DNA of 64,000 nucleotides from Flammeovirgaceae bacterium UBA1842 (GTDB taxonomy: Bacteria > Bacteroidota > Bacteroidia > Cytophagales > Cyclobacteriaceae), in assembly GCA_002338655.1 (NCBI GenBank), contig DDIU01000016.1, positions 5,014 through 69,013 of the forward strand. Direction: 5' to 3'. The notes under the pieces are model-generated. The model did not search any database. It was given only the letters and a program-made list of their open reading frames with translations, and was not told the origin of the DNA. Numbering within the stretch: the first letter of the stretch is position 1; each line of letters opens with the position of its first letter. The position numbers were made by a program, and so were the translations under genes. This document shows, one piece after another, positions 1-8,929 of the stretch.

Positions 1-281
1 TGGACAGTTTGGGTAATGTACTACCTGCTTTTAGTGAAACAGAATTTGTTTATCCAGATATTAAGGATGGGTTTATTTCAGTTACTGCGGGTACTTCTGG
101 GAGGCCGTCAAGTTGGGAACCTAATGGTGAGGGGTATTGTAAAGAAGGTATTGTCACAAGGGCTATTCATGAATTGGCATTTGCAAGGGTGGAAATAGAT
201 AAACAGAAGTTATTTTTTGAGCTTATATCTTCAGAAAATGGTGATGTTTTAGACCACTTCACAATTGATAAGGGCTTATAG
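1..281 (+). CDS. C-terminal fragment of an unidentified protein, possibly a calcineurin-like phosphoesterase
   Basis: The reading frame is open from the window edge to a TAG at 279-281, so only about the last 92 residues are visible and the true start lies upstream. The fragment contains FISVTAGTSGRP followed by a hydrophilic tail. The glycine-rich 'I-T-x-G-T-x-G' pattern resembles the end of metallophosphoesterases (compare YITLGTTGG in the phosphoesterase at 26097-27089), but the catalytic motifs would lie outside the window. The stop overlaps the stop end of the convergent LTA-synthase-like gene by 6 bases. The identity is a weak inference. Confidence 0.5.
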   Translation, partial: DSLGNVLPAFSETEFVYPDIKDGFISVTAGTSGRPSSWEPNGEGYCKEGIVTRAIHELAFARVEIDKQKLFFELISSENGDVLDHFTIDKGL

Positions 282-2114
282 TTTGCTTAAGTCATTATAG
301 ACCATTTGCATACACGCTTTTCCTTCTTCCATCTCTTTAGTGGAACACACACCATCTTTGGTCATATATTGATTTGACACATTATCATATTTCAAAAGAG
401 AAGAGTCATTGACAAAACCAAAACCATTGTTATAGCTAAAAAAAGCAAAAGAACGGGCATTTTCTGCCAGCAAGTCACGGCTGAATTTAAAGGCATCACC
501 CTTTAAACCTAGTTGCCCCATTAATGTTTTGGCAATATCATTCTGGGAACCAAATGTATTGATTACCGTATCTTTTTTGGCCAAGGCACCACCAAACCAA
601 ACCATTGGAATTTTGAAGCTTTCATCGGCCCTATTATATACGTTTGAAGGAAGCATATTGCCATGATCGGCCGTAATGATTACCAAAGTGTTTTTCCACC
701 AATCCTTTTTTTGAGCCGACTTGATAAAATCACCCAATGATTTGTCAGTATAATAGGCGGAATTCATAAACCTACTTTCCTCATCTTCACCTTTAATCAC
801 AGTCTCCATTGGCACATCAAATGGATGATGACTGCTTAATGTCAGGCACAAGCTAAAAAATGGTTTAGGCATGGTCTCAATATCTGAAAGTAGTTTCTGA
901 AACACATAATGATCGTCAATCCCCCATTTTCCAACTGGAATAGAAGAGTCAAAATCTCCCTTGCTTGTAATTTTACTAAACTCCGCATTACTGAAATAGG
1001 AATTGAAATTGGCATAAGAAAGATCATAGCCTGAAATAACCCCACTACTATAACCTACTTTATTTAGCTCTTTACTTATAAAATCCATGTGTTGGGTTTT
1101 ATTGGGAAACTTAATAATCGAGGTGGTCGGGTGCTGGGGATAGGCACTTGAAATAGATACCAAACCACGTTCGGTTCTGTCACCATTGGCGTAGAAATTT
1201 GTGAATAATACCCCTTCTTTGATGAACTTCTCAATATTTGGAGCGACCCCTTTTTTGCCCCCTAACGATTCAATGAATTTTGCAGTATAATTTTCTAAGG
1301 CGATTATAATCACGTTGGGCCTATCTGTATTTAATAGTTTTACCGTTTTGCCAGTATCATTATTGAACAACTCGTTCCAAAGCTGAGTGGTTTTGTTTTG
1401 GTCAAACAGGTCATTTGGGGTGCTTAGTTTATTTAAACTTGTGAGTGACTTCCCAATATTCCAGATCAGGTTTAAAGCGGCATGGTTGGCAAACACGTTG
1501 GTTTTATGAAAGTAGACAAAACCGGAATTGAGTGGTGTCATACCCAATGTGCCTCGAATGGGCAAAATCATTGATGCAGTCAATAACAACAATACAGGAG
1601 CCCAAAGCCATTTAATTTTTTCTAATCGTTCAATTTGAGGGATAATGGTCTTTTTAAATGCCCACCAACTCAGGATAATAAGGGCTATCCAAATCACAAG
1701 CTGCCTTACAATGATCCAATTGTTGCCCAATGCAGTAGCTCCAGCAGCATTGGTGGTTACATACAATATAGGTGTGGCGTCCAGTCTAAACCCCCATATA
1801 CGGTAAAGTTCCATGTCAATTACAACTAGCAGGGCAGTGACTATTATAAGAAACAGCGTGAGTATATTAAGTGATATTTTTAAAGCCTTGTTGTTTTGTA
1901 GTGCAGCTATTATCATCAGACCAACCACCAGCATAAAATAGCCGGCCATTGCCAGATCCATTCTAAAGCCATAAAGGAAAATTTTTGCAACATCTAGTGC
2001 GGGCAATTCGGCCGTTTTATCGTAATGATAAATGAGGAAGAGGATTTTATAGACAATGAAAATCACCACCCAATAGAGCATATAACTAAAAAATAATTTT
2101 ATTCTGCCTTTCAT
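276..2114 (-). CDS. LTA synthase family protein (membrane sulfatase/phosphoglycerol transferase-like)
   Basis: This 612-residue protein has about five hydrophobic segments in the first ~195 residues, then an extracytoplasmic sulfatase-fold domain. Visible motifs are the metal-binding start NVIIIALENYT (about residue 268), the nucleophile region GDRTERG with the catalytic Thr, and the late metal site ITADHGN. The architecture is that of LtaS/OpgB-like enzymes that transfer phosphoglycerol or phosphoethanolamine-type groups to envelope glycans or lipids. A Gram-negative Bacteroidota makes no lipoteichoic acid, so the acceptor is unknown. It stands alone, divergent from the CoA-transferase gene. 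Family assignment is firm; substrate is not. Confidence 0.9.
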   Translation of the reverse strand: MKGRIKLFFSYMLYWVVIFIVYKILFLIYHYDKTAELPALDVAKIFLYGFRMDLAMAGYFMLVVGLMIIAALQNNKALKISLNILTLFLIIVTALLVVIDMELYRIWGFRLDATPILYVTTNAAGATALGNNWIIVRQLVIWIALIILSWWAFKKTIIPQIERLEKIKWLWAPVLLLLTASMILPIRGTLGMTPLNSGFVYFHKTNVFANHAALNLIWNIGKSLTSLNKLSTPNDLFDQNKTTQLWNELFNNDTGKTVKLLNTDRPNVIIIALENYTAKFIESLGGKKGVAPNIEKFIKEGVLFTNFYANGDRTERGLVSISSAYPQHPTTSIIKFPNKTQHMDFISKELNKVGYSSGVISGYDLSYANFNSYFSNAEFSKITSKGDFDSSIPVGKWGIDDHYVFQKLLSDIETMPKPFFSLCLTLSSHHPFDVPMETVIKGEDEESRFMNSAYYTDKSLGDFIKSAQKKDWWKNTLVIITADHGNMLPSNVYNRADESFKIPMVWFGGALAKKDTVINTFGSQNDIAKTLMGQLGLKGDAFKFSRDLLAENARSFAFFSYNNGFGFVNDSSLLKYDNVSNQYMTKDGVCSTKEMEEGKACMQMVYNDLSKL

Positions 2115-2219
2115 AGGTATAGATTGTTGACTGTAAATAAATGCCTTAATTTGGCCGCTAAATTCTTAAATAAATAAAAAGTAACCTAATTTGTAGGGTT
2201 TCTTAACATTCATTCACTT

Positions 2220-3395
2220 ATGGCTCAATCTATTTTTTCAAATCTGAAAGTTTTGGAACTCGCTTCTGTTTTGGCAGGTCCTAGTGTAGGTCAGTTTTTT
2301 GCAGAACTAGGGGCCGAAGTCATAAAAGTGGAAAACCCAAAACAAAATGGTGATGTAACAAGATCATGGAAAATAAGGGGCGAGGAAGATGGCGCAAATT
2401 CAGCCTATTTCAGTTGTGTAAACTGGGGCAAGAAGTCCCTTACTTTGGACATAAGTAAGGACGAGGGACTTAAGGTTTTATACAAATTAGTGAGCTGGGC
2501 GGATGTGGTAATCAGCAGTTATAAGCCTGGAGATGATAAAAAGTTGAAAGTCGATTATCAATCGCTTAGAAAGATCAATGACAAATTAATCTATGGACAG
2601 ATTTCCGGCTATGGGAGTGATAATGACAAAGTTGGCTATGATGCTATTGTACAGGCCGAAGCGGGATATATGTCTATTAATGGCGAAAAAGGATCGATGC
2701 CTTTAAAAATGCCAGTGGCTTTGATGGATCTATTGGCAGGTCATCAACTTAAAGAGGCGATATTATTGGCCTATATTAAACTGTTGCAGTCTGGTGAGGG
2801 GAGTTTGGTAGAAGTCTCACTTATTGATTCAGCCCTAGCTTCATTGGCCAATCAAGCCACCAATTTCCTGATAGCCAACCATGAACCACAAAAGCAAGGC
2901 TCCTCACATCCCAATATTGCTCCTTATGGAGAGGTGTATGAGACTAAGGACAACAAGCTTATCATTTTAGCCGTGGGCAACAATCAGCAATTTCAAACTT
3001 TATGCAAAATTTTGAATATACCATTTAGTGCTGAATATGAATCGAACTCAAAGCGTGTTGAAAATAGGGCAAAACTGATGAGAATACTCCAACATGCTAT
3101 AAAACCGTTCGGATCATCAGAATTAATGCAACTTTTCAATATCCACAAAGTACCGGCCGGAATTGTGAATTCCGTTTCTGAAGCAATACATACATATGGT
3201 GCAAAGTTTGGATTATATGATCAAAGGCAGTTGAAAGGCATACAAACCTTTGTTGCTAAGGGCATAGATCGCCCAAAATCAACCCACTTTCTCCCACCAC
3301 CAAATCTAGGTGAGCATTCAAAACACATTTTATCTACTATTCTAGGTCTCAATGAATCTGAAATCGATGAATTGATCAATTTGAAGATAGTTTAG
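2220..3395 (+). CDS. CaiB/BaiF family (class III) CoA-transferase
   Basis: The 391-residue product is typical in length. It opens with VLELASVLAGPSVGQFFAEL and GAEVIKVENP, the signature of class III CoA-transferases, and has the expected nucleophilic Asp near residue 170 in VALMDLLAGHQ. Such enzymes move CoA between organic acids through an aspartyl-CoA thioester in the cytoplasm. The ATG follows a short intergenic region shared with the divergent sulfatase gene. No acyl-CoA pathway genes are adjacent, so the substrate cannot be deduced. About 200 bases separate it from mraZ and it looks monocistronic. Confidence 0.92.
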   Translation: MAQSIFSNLKVLELASVLAGPSVGQFFAELGAEVIKVENPKQNGDVTRSWKIRGEEDGANSAYFSCVNWGKKSLTLDISKDEGLKVLYKLVSWADVVISSYKPGDDKKLKVDYQSLRKINDKLIYGQISGYGSDNDKVGYDAIVQAEAGYMSINGEKGSMPLKMPVALMDLLAGHQLKEAILLAYIKLLQSGEGSLVEVSLIDSALASLANQATNFLIANHEPQKQGSSHPNIAPYGEVYETKDNKLIILAVGNNQQFQTLCKILNIPFSAEYESNSKRVENRAKLMRILQHAIKPFGSSELMQLFNIHKVPAGIVNSVSEAIHTYGAKFGLYDQRQLKGIQTFVAKGIDRPKSTHFLPPPNLGEHSKHILSTILGLNESEIDELINLKIV

Positions 3396-3517
3396 GCCAG
3401 ATTCTTATAATACCTATAATACCCTCTTTTTTAGGTTTTTTATATAGATTTTCTCATGAATTTCCCCAAAGTGCCATGAATTGGCTTTTTGACCACTATT
3501 GAACAATAAAATATTAA

Positions 3518-3547
3518 AAAGTGGAGTAAAGTGGTAGAAAGTGGTTG
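3518..3547 (+). promoter_or_regulatory. MraZ operator: three direct AAAGTGG boxes
   Basis: Three copies of AAAGTGG, each followed by three variable bases (AGT, TAG, TTG), lie head to tail with exact 10-base period 57 bases before mraZ. Known MraZ operators are tandem G-rich direct repeats with 10-base period, and the Mollicutes MraZ site has been described as AAAGTG(T/G) repeats spaced by three bases. The third box runs into the putative -33 TTG, so bound MraZ should repress its own operon. The match is seen directly; binding is inferred. Confidence 0.8.
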
Positions 3548-3574
3548 AAAATGTCAGATTTTATTCTAAATTTG
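3545..3574 (+). promoter_or_regulatory. Bacteroidota-type promoter of the dcw operon
   Basis: TTG at 3545-3547 and TAAATTTG at 3567-3574 are separated by 19 bases, fitting the Bacteroidota sigma-A consensus (-33 TTG/TTTG, about 19-21 bases, -7 TAnnTTTG). Transcription would start around 3580, about 20 bases before the mraZ ATG. It overlaps the last MraZ box. Confidence 0.65.
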
Positions 3575-3603
3575 GTTATTAGAATAATAGAATAAACACA
3601 ACA

Positions 3604-4047
3604 ATGGCTTTTTTCACTAGTGAATATGAGTGTAAGATCGATGCCAAGGGCAGGTTGGTATTGCCGGCAAAGATCAAAGCTAATTTACCAGAATCGTCTG
3701 GTAATGAGATAGTTGTGCGTAGAGGTTTTGAGCCTTGCCTTATTATTTACCCAATGATTGAGTATAAAAAGATATACTCAAAAATTGCAGGTCTGAGTGA
3801 ATTCAATGAAGAGTATAGAAAATTACAGCGAAACTTCTTTAGGGGTAGTTCTGTGGTTGAAATTGATAATTCTGGCAGAATACTCATTCCTAAACTAATG
3901 CTTGGCTATGCCCAGTTGGAGAAAGATGCAGTGGTAGTAGGAATGGGAAATAAGATTGAAATATGGAGTCCAGCTCTGTTTGAGCAGCATTTGATCAGTG
4001 ATCCAGCCGAATTTTCGAAGCTCGCACAAAAATACCTGGATGAATGA
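3604..4047 (+). CDS. mraZ: Transcriptional regulator MraZ, first gene of the division/cell-wall operon
   Basis: The 147-residue product has two tandem AbrB-like MraZ half-domains. Each carries the DxxxR signature: DAKGRLVLP near residue 14 and DNSGRILIP near residue 90. MraZ forms a ring-shaped oligomer that binds tandem repeats in front of its own operon and represses dcw transcription. The three AAAGTGG boxes just upstream are its likely target. It is followed by rsmH after a 56-base gap that contains heptad repeats. Confidence 0.97.
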   Translation: MAFFTSEYECKIDAKGRLVLPAKIKANLPESSGNEIVVRRGFEPCLIIYPMIEYKKIYSKIAGLSEFNEEYRKLQRNFFRGSSVVEIDNSGRILIPKLMLGYAQLEKDAVVVGMGNKIEIWSPALFEQHLISDPAEFSKLAQKYLDE

Positions 4048-4079
4048 AAAGGTTCAAGAAGAATGGCTTACTAAGCAAA

Positions 4080-4107
4080 CTTGAATCTTAAGACTTGAAA
4101 CTTATGA
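4080..4107 (+). repeat. Four heptad repeats (CTTnnnn) reaching into the rsmH start codon
   Basis: CTTGAAT, CTTAAGA, CTTGAAA and CTTATGA follow one another without gaps. The last heptad supplies the ATG (4104-4106) of rsmH. Related heptads occur before ftsA (16009-16087). They resemble the short tandem heptamer repeats of other phyla; function is unknown. Confidence 0.6.
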
Positions 4108-5012
4108 CTGACACCTACCATATCCCTGTAATGCTCAAAGAATGCATTGAAGGGCTCAACATAAAGCCCAATGGGATTTATGTGGACCTAACATTTGGGG
4201 GTGGTGGTCATTCGAGGGAAATATTAAAGAAAATGACAAATGGTCATTTGTATGCATTTGATCAGGATAAAGATGCGGTGATCAATGCTGAAAAATTTGA
4301 TAGTGAATCCTTCACACTGATAGAAGGAAATTTCAGGTATCTAAAAAGGTATCTGAAGGCTTATGGAATAACAAAGGTGGACGGCATTCTCGGTGATTTG
4401 GGGATATCATCCCACCAAATTGATGAAGGATCACGGGGGTTTTCAACGCGATTTGATGCAGAGTTGGATATGCGAATGGATCAGTCTGCTGATTTGACCG
4501 CGAAAAATGTAGTAAATGGTTATAGTCAGGATGAATTGCAGCGTATTCTGGGAATGTATGGTGAAGTGAGAAACGCAAAAACACTGGCCATGGCCATAGT
4601 AGCTGAACGGATTAATAAGGAAATAGTAACTGTGGAAGACCTAAAAGCTATACTAAACCGATTTGCCAAAAGAGGCAGGGAGAATAGGTATTATGCCCAG
4701 GTTTTTCAGGCGATAAGAATAGAAGTAAATCAGGAGTTGAAGGCATTGGAGGAGGTATTGGAGCAAAGTGCAGAAATACTGAATAAAGGAGGGCGATTGG
4801 TAATTATGTCCTATCACTCTCTGGAAGATAGACCAGTGAAAAACTTTATAGCAACGGGTAAAATCATTGGAGGAGTTGAAAAGGACTTTTATGGGAATGT
4901 ATTAAAACCCCTTGTTGCAGTTAATCGAAAGCCGATAGAGGCTTCTGAAGAAGAAAGAGCGATAAACAATCGTGCAAGGAGTGCTAAGCTTCGTGTAGCG
5001 GAAAAAATATAG
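4104..5012 (+). CDS. rsmH: 16S rRNA (cytosine-1402-N4) methyltransferase RsmH
   Basis: This SAM-dependent enzyme methylates N4 of C1402 in the 16S rRNA P-site region. It shows the SAM loop DLTFGGGGHS near residue 29, GDLGISSHQ, and the late conserved block MSYHSLEDRPVKNF. The length of about 302 residues is normal for the family. I use the ATG at 4104 (MTDTYHIPVML), which fits the family N-terminus; an in-frame TTG at 4095 would add only three residues. It sits in its conserved position between mraZ and ftsL, with 2 bases to the next gene. It is also known as mraW. Confidence 0.96.
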   Translation: MTDTYHIPVMLKECIEGLNIKPNGIYVDLTFGGGGHSREILKKMTNGHLYAFDQDKDAVINAEKFDSESFTLIEGNFRYLKRYLKAYGITKVDGILGDLGISSHQIDEGSRGFSTRFDAELDMRMDQSADLTAKNVVNGYSQDELQRILGMYGEVRNAKTLAMAIVAERINKEIVTVEDLKAILNRFAKRGRENRYYAQVFQAIRIEVNQELKALEEVLEQSAEILNKGGRLVIMSYHSLEDRPVKNFIATGKIIGGVEKDFYGNVLKPLVAVNRKPIEASEEERAINNRARSAKLRVAEKI

Positions 5013-5014
5013 GT

Positions 5015-5383
5015 ATGTCAGAGAATTCATATAAGTCAAAAGATCAAAAGCGAGGAGGAAGTCTTTTTAATCGCATTGATAATCTTATGCACATTGATGC
5101 AGCCTTTGAAAATGGCATTCCTGTTCGCTATATGCCTTATGTTTTATTTATAGCCGCTATGGGCATATTTTATATTGGCAATAGCCACTACGCTGAAAGA
5201 AATGTAAGAAAGATTGATAAGCTTGAACGGCAAGTGGAGGATTTAAGGGCAGACTATACCACATTGAAGGCCAACTATATGTTTGCGGGTAAGCAATCTG
5301 AAGTAGCCAAAAGTGTGGCAAAATTAGGAATTAAGGAAAGTTTGAGACCACCAGAAAAAGTGATTGTTAAAAGTGAACATTAA
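5015..5383 (+). CDS. ftsL: FtsL-like cell division protein
   Basis: The 122-residue single-pass protein has a ~40-residue cytoplasmic N-terminus, one membrane helix (about residues 45-62), then a heptad-rich stretch (KIDKLERQVEDLRADYTTL) typical of the periplasmic coiled coil of FtsL. Sequence conservation in this family is low; the call rests on topology, size and position between rsmH and ftsI, where Bacteroidota encode their FtsL-like protein. FtsL links FtsQ/FtsB to FtsWI in the divisome. The end overlaps ftsI by about 11 bases, suggesting translational coupling. Confidence 0.85.
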   Translation: MSENSYKSKDQKRGGSLFNRIDNLMHIDAAFENGIPVRYMPYVLFIAAMGIFYIGNSHYAERNVRKIDKLERQVEDLRADYTTLKANYMFAGKQSEVAKSVAKLGIKESLRPPEKVIVKSEH

Positions 5384-7463
5384 GAAGTCCATATTACTAA
5401 GGGTAAGGATAGCATTTTTGCTTGTCTTCATATTTGCTGCTGCGGTTGCCATAAAGGTGGGCCGCATTCAGTTTTTTGAAGGGGAGAAGTGGAAAGAGGT
5501 GTCTGACCAGATGACTTTTCAATATCGTCCGGTTAAAGCCACTCGGGGTAATATCTATAGTGACAATGGCAGCTTATTAGCTACCTCATTGCCATTTTAT
5601 AAAGTGGCGTATGATGCTACCATACCTTCTAACGAGCTATTTACAAAAGGATTGGATTCCTTGGCGTTTCAATTGTCCCGATTTTTCAAAGATCAAAGTG
5701 CGGAGAGTTATAAGCGGATGCTTAAAAATGCACGGGCTTCCAACAGACAGTACATTCAGTTGAGCAATCGGTCTATTGGCTATCAGGAAAAGAAATTAAT
5801 TGAAAGCTGGCCGATTTTTAGGGAAGGAAGATTAAAAGGAGGGATAATTTTCGAAAAAGTGGATAAAAGGTTCAGGCCGTTTTCCAACCTCAGTTTAAGG
5901 ACTATTGGTTTCATTAATGAAAATAATAGGGGAGCCGGACTTGAGTACAGTTTCAATGAACAACTGGCCGGAAAAGATGGAGAGGCTTTATATCAAAGGA
6001 TTGCAGGGGGAAACTGGAAACCTGTGTTCGATGGCTCAGAGGTTAAAACCGAACAGGGTTTGGATATTGAAACTACCATTGACATCAATTTACAAGACGT
6101 TAGCGAAACAGCGCTTTTAAGGGCACTTGATTATCATGAGGCAGATTATGGGGTAGTAGTGGTTATGGAGGTTCATACAGGTGAAATTAAAGCCATTTCC
6201 AACTTAAGCAGAAACAGTTCAGGGCATTATTATGAGAGGTACAACTATGCTGTAGGTGGACTAAGGGAGCCAGGATCAACATTCAAATTGGCCACAATGA
6301 TCGCCTTACTTGAAAATACAAACATTAAGCTTTCAGATACCATAGGCACTGGTAACGGGGTTTATAAATTTTATGATAATACTGTAAGAGACCATGAAAA
6401 AGGGGGTTATGGTATTATCACCATTCAACAGGCATTTGAGCTGTCATCCAATGTGGCTATGGCCAGGCTGGCAGATCGGTATTTTGGCAAGCAGCCCATG
6501 AAGTACATCGAACAGCTGGATAAAATAGGTGTTACCCAGCCATTGGGACTTCAGATCAAAGGGGAGGGGATTCCAAAAATAAAAAGACCTACCGATAAGG
6601 ACTGGAGTGGAATAACCTTGCCGTGGATGGCTTATGGCTATGGGTTGGAGATAACACCAATTCAAACATTGGCCTTGTATAATGCGGTTGCAAATGGAGG
6701 AAAAATGATCAGGCCGATTTTTGTCAAAAAGGTAAGGAAGGCAGATAAGGTGGTGGAAAATTATAAACCAGTTGTGCTCAATAGCAGGATTTGCTCTGAT
6801 GAGACACTCGACAAGCTCAAAATTATGTTGGAGGGTGTAGTAGAACGCGGTACTGCTGAAAATATTAAAAACACCCATTATAAAATAGCGGGCAAGACAG
6901 GTACAGCTCAAATTCTTGAAAATGGCCGATATACCAAAAAATACCTTACCTCATTTGTAGGTTATTTCCCAGCTGAAAATCCAAAGTACAGTGCGATTGT
7001 ATTGATTAAGAACCCTAAAGGATGGAAACAATATGGAAGCAATGTAGCAGCTCCGGTTTTTAAAGAAATCGCAGATAATATCTATGCCCGAGATGTGGAA
7101 ATGCACGATCCTATGCCCAAGGAATATATAGCGGAGGCAGGAATATTTCCAGTGATACAATCTGGGAATCAAGAAGATTTGAAATACTTGTGCAACCAGT
7201 TAGGGGTTTCTAATCACAGTACCACTGAAAAGGATTGGGTAGTGACAGAACGATTTGGTAATTCCATAAAATGGAAGGAAAATAAGATTATTGAAAATCT
7301 GGTACCCAATGTAAAGGGGATGACATTGAGAGATGCCCTTTACTTATTGGAAAGCTCTGGGTTAAAAGTAAACATCGAAGGTAAGGGAAGAGTGGTTACA
7401 CAGTCGAAAATAGCTGGAAGCAGGGCTTCTAAGGGGGGATCAATAACAATTACACTAAGTTAA
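5373..7463 (+). CDS. ftsI: Penicillin-binding protein 3-like septal transpeptidase FtsI with C-terminal PASTA domain
   Basis: This class B PBP cross-links septal peptidoglycan. It has an N-terminal membrane helix (about residues 7-27) and a PBP dimerisation domain beginning with the R-G-N-I-Y motif. The transpeptidase domain shows the SxxK nucleophile (GSTFK, Ser about residue 302), SSN (SSNVAMA) and KTG (AGKTGTAQ). A PASTA domain forms the last ~60 residues (LVPNVKGMTLRDAL onward), common in Bacteroidota FtsI but absent from E. coli. I prefer the GTG at 5373; a TTG at 5364 in the same frame is possible. Its stop shares one base with the murE start (TAATG). Confidence 0.95.
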   Translation: MNIKKSILLRVRIAFLLVFIFAAAVAIKVGRIQFFEGEKWKEVSDQMTFQYRPVKATRGNIYSDNGSLLATSLPFYKVAYDATIPSNELFTKGLDSLAFQLSRFFKDQSAESYKRMLKNARASNRQYIQLSNRSIGYQEKKLIESWPIFREGRLKGGIIFEKVDKRFRPFSNLSLRTIGFINENNRGAGLEYSFNEQLAGKDGEALYQRIAGGNWKPVFDGSEVKTEQGLDIETTIDINLQDVSETALLRALDYHEADYGVVVVMEVHTGEIKAISNLSRNSSGHYYERYNYAVGGLREPGSTFKLATMIALLENTNIKLSDTIGTGNGVYKFYDNTVRDHEKGGYGIITIQQAFELSSNVAMARLADRYFGKQPMKYIEQLDKIGVTQPLGLQIKGEGIPKIKRPTDKDWSGITLPWMAYGYGLEITPIQTLALYNAVANGGKMIRPIFVKKVRKADKVVENYKPVVLNSRICSDETLDKLKIMLEGVVERGTAENIKNTHYKIAGKTGTAQILENGRYTKKYLTSFVGYFPAENPKYSAIVLIKNPKGWKQYGSNVAAPVFKEIADNIYARDVEMHDPMPKEYIAEAGIFPVIQSGNQEDLKYLCNQLGVSNHSTTEKDWVVTERFGNSIKWKENKIIENLVPNVKGMTLRDALYLLESSGLKVNIEGKGRVVTQSKIAGSRASKGGSITITLS

Positions 7464-8926
7464 TGGCAGAGTTGAGAGACATATTGTACAAAGTACCTTT
7501 GGTTTCGGCCTCTGGAGACATGTCGAGTGACATCACCCAAGTGTGTTTTGATTCCCGTGAAGTGGAAAAGGGTGCTTTATTCGTAGCGATAAAAGGCACA
7601 CAGGTAGATGGTCACGAATTCATTAGAAAAGCCATTGAATTAGGTGCTGTAGCCATTATATGTCAAAAACTACCGGAAGAAATTGAGGAGAATGTCACTT
7701 ATGTAGCAGTTAAAGATAGTGCTGTTGCATTGGGCATAGTAGCTTCCAATTTTTATAATAACCCAAGCGCTCAATTGAAGTTAGTAGGGGTAACTGGAAC
7801 AAATGGTAAGACAACTATTGCCACACTTCTATTCAACCTTTTTAGAAAGTTAGGCTACTCAGCTGGATTGATATCAACGATTAATAATCAAATTGATGAC
7901 GAGGTCATACCCGCATCGCATACCACACCTGATGCATTGACCCTGAATAAATTACTCAGGCAAATGGTGGACCGAGGCTGTGAGTATTGTTTTATGGAAG
8001 TGAGCTCCCATGCCATTGATCAAAATAGGATTGCTGGCGTGAGCTTTAAAGGGGCTATTTTCTCCAATATTTCACACGATCATCTTGATTATCACAAAAC
8101 GTTTGACGCCTATATCGCAGCGAAAAAGAAACTATTTGATGGATTGGGCAGCCAAGCTTTTGCCTTGGTCAATACTGATGACAAACGAGGAAACATCATG
8201 ATGCAAAATACCAAAGCGTCTAAAAATACTTATGCGCTGAAAGGTATGGCAGATTTTAAATCGAAAATGATGTCGAATACCATACAAGGGCTTGAACTAG
8301 AGGTTGATAATAAGAGTGTTTGGTTCAGGCTCATTGGGGATTTTAACGCCTATAATTTAACTGCCGTGTATGGCGCAGCGGTTCTATTGGGAGAAGAAAA
8401 AGAGGCGGTACTAACCACATTGTCCTCCTTAGATGGTGCTCCCGGCAGATTTGAGCAAGTGATTTCCGAATCGGACATTACTGCCATTGTAGATTATGCC
8501 CATACGCCTGATGCGCTCAAAAATGTGTTGGAAACCATTGCAGAGCTAAGGACTGGCAATGAACAGGTAATAACTGTAGTGGGCTGTGGCGGAAATAGAG
8601 ATACTTCGAAGAGGCCACTAATGGCTTCAATTGCCTGCAAATTGAGCGATAAGGTGGTTTTTACTTCTGATAACCCACGCCATGAAGACCCGGATGAGAT
8701 CATCAATGATATGAAAAAAGGGGTAAGCCCTGTGGACTATAAGAAAACTGTGGTACTGGCCAACAGGGAAGAGGCTATTAAGACAGCTTGTTTATTGGCC
8801 AAGGCCAATGACATCATATTGGTGGCAGGAAAGGGCCATGAGAAGTATCAGGATATCAAGGGTGTGAAGCACCCCTTTGATGATAAAGAAGTTTTAGGAC
8901 GTATGTTAAACTTATTCGCAAACTAA
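7463..8926 (+). CDS. murE: UDP-MurNAc-tripeptide synthetase MurE (meso-diaminopimelate type)
   Basis: The cytoplasmic ATP-dependent ligase adds the third residue of the peptidoglycan stem peptide. The 487-residue product has the Mur P-loop VTGTNGKTT near residue 113 and, in the C-terminal domain, TSDNPRHEDP. The DNPR motif marks enzymes that add meso-diaminopimelate rather than lysine, so the organism should have DAP-type peptidoglycan. Its ATG overlaps the ftsI stop by one base, and mraY follows after three bases. Confidence 0.97.
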   Translation: MAELRDILYKVPLVSASGDMSSDITQVCFDSREVEKGALFVAIKGTQVDGHEFIRKAIELGAVAIICQKLPEEIEENVTYVAVKDSAVALGIVASNFYNNPSAQLKLVGVTGTNGKTTIATLLFNLFRKLGYSAGLISTINNQIDDEVIPASHTTPDALTLNKLLRQMVDRGCEYCFMEVSSHAIDQNRIAGVSFKGAIFSNISHDHLDYHKTFDAYIAAKKKLFDGLGSQAFALVNTDDKRGNIMMQNTKASKNTYALKGMADFKSKMMSNTIQGLELEVDNKSVWFRLIGDFNAYNLTAVYGAAVLLGEEKEAVLTTLSSLDGAPGRFEQVISESDITAIVDYAHTPDALKNVLETIAELRTGNEQVITVVGCGGNRDTSKRPLMASIACKLSDKVVFTSDNPRHEDPDEIINDMKKGVSPVDYKKTVVLANREEAIKTACLLAKANDIILVAGKGHEKYQDIKGVKHPFDDKEVLGRMLNLFAN

Positions 8927-8929
8927 AGT

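Noticed and set aside
6444..6911. A 155-codon minus-strand frame within ftsI
   Set aside because: It is antisense to the conserved transpeptidase domain and shows no protein-family features.
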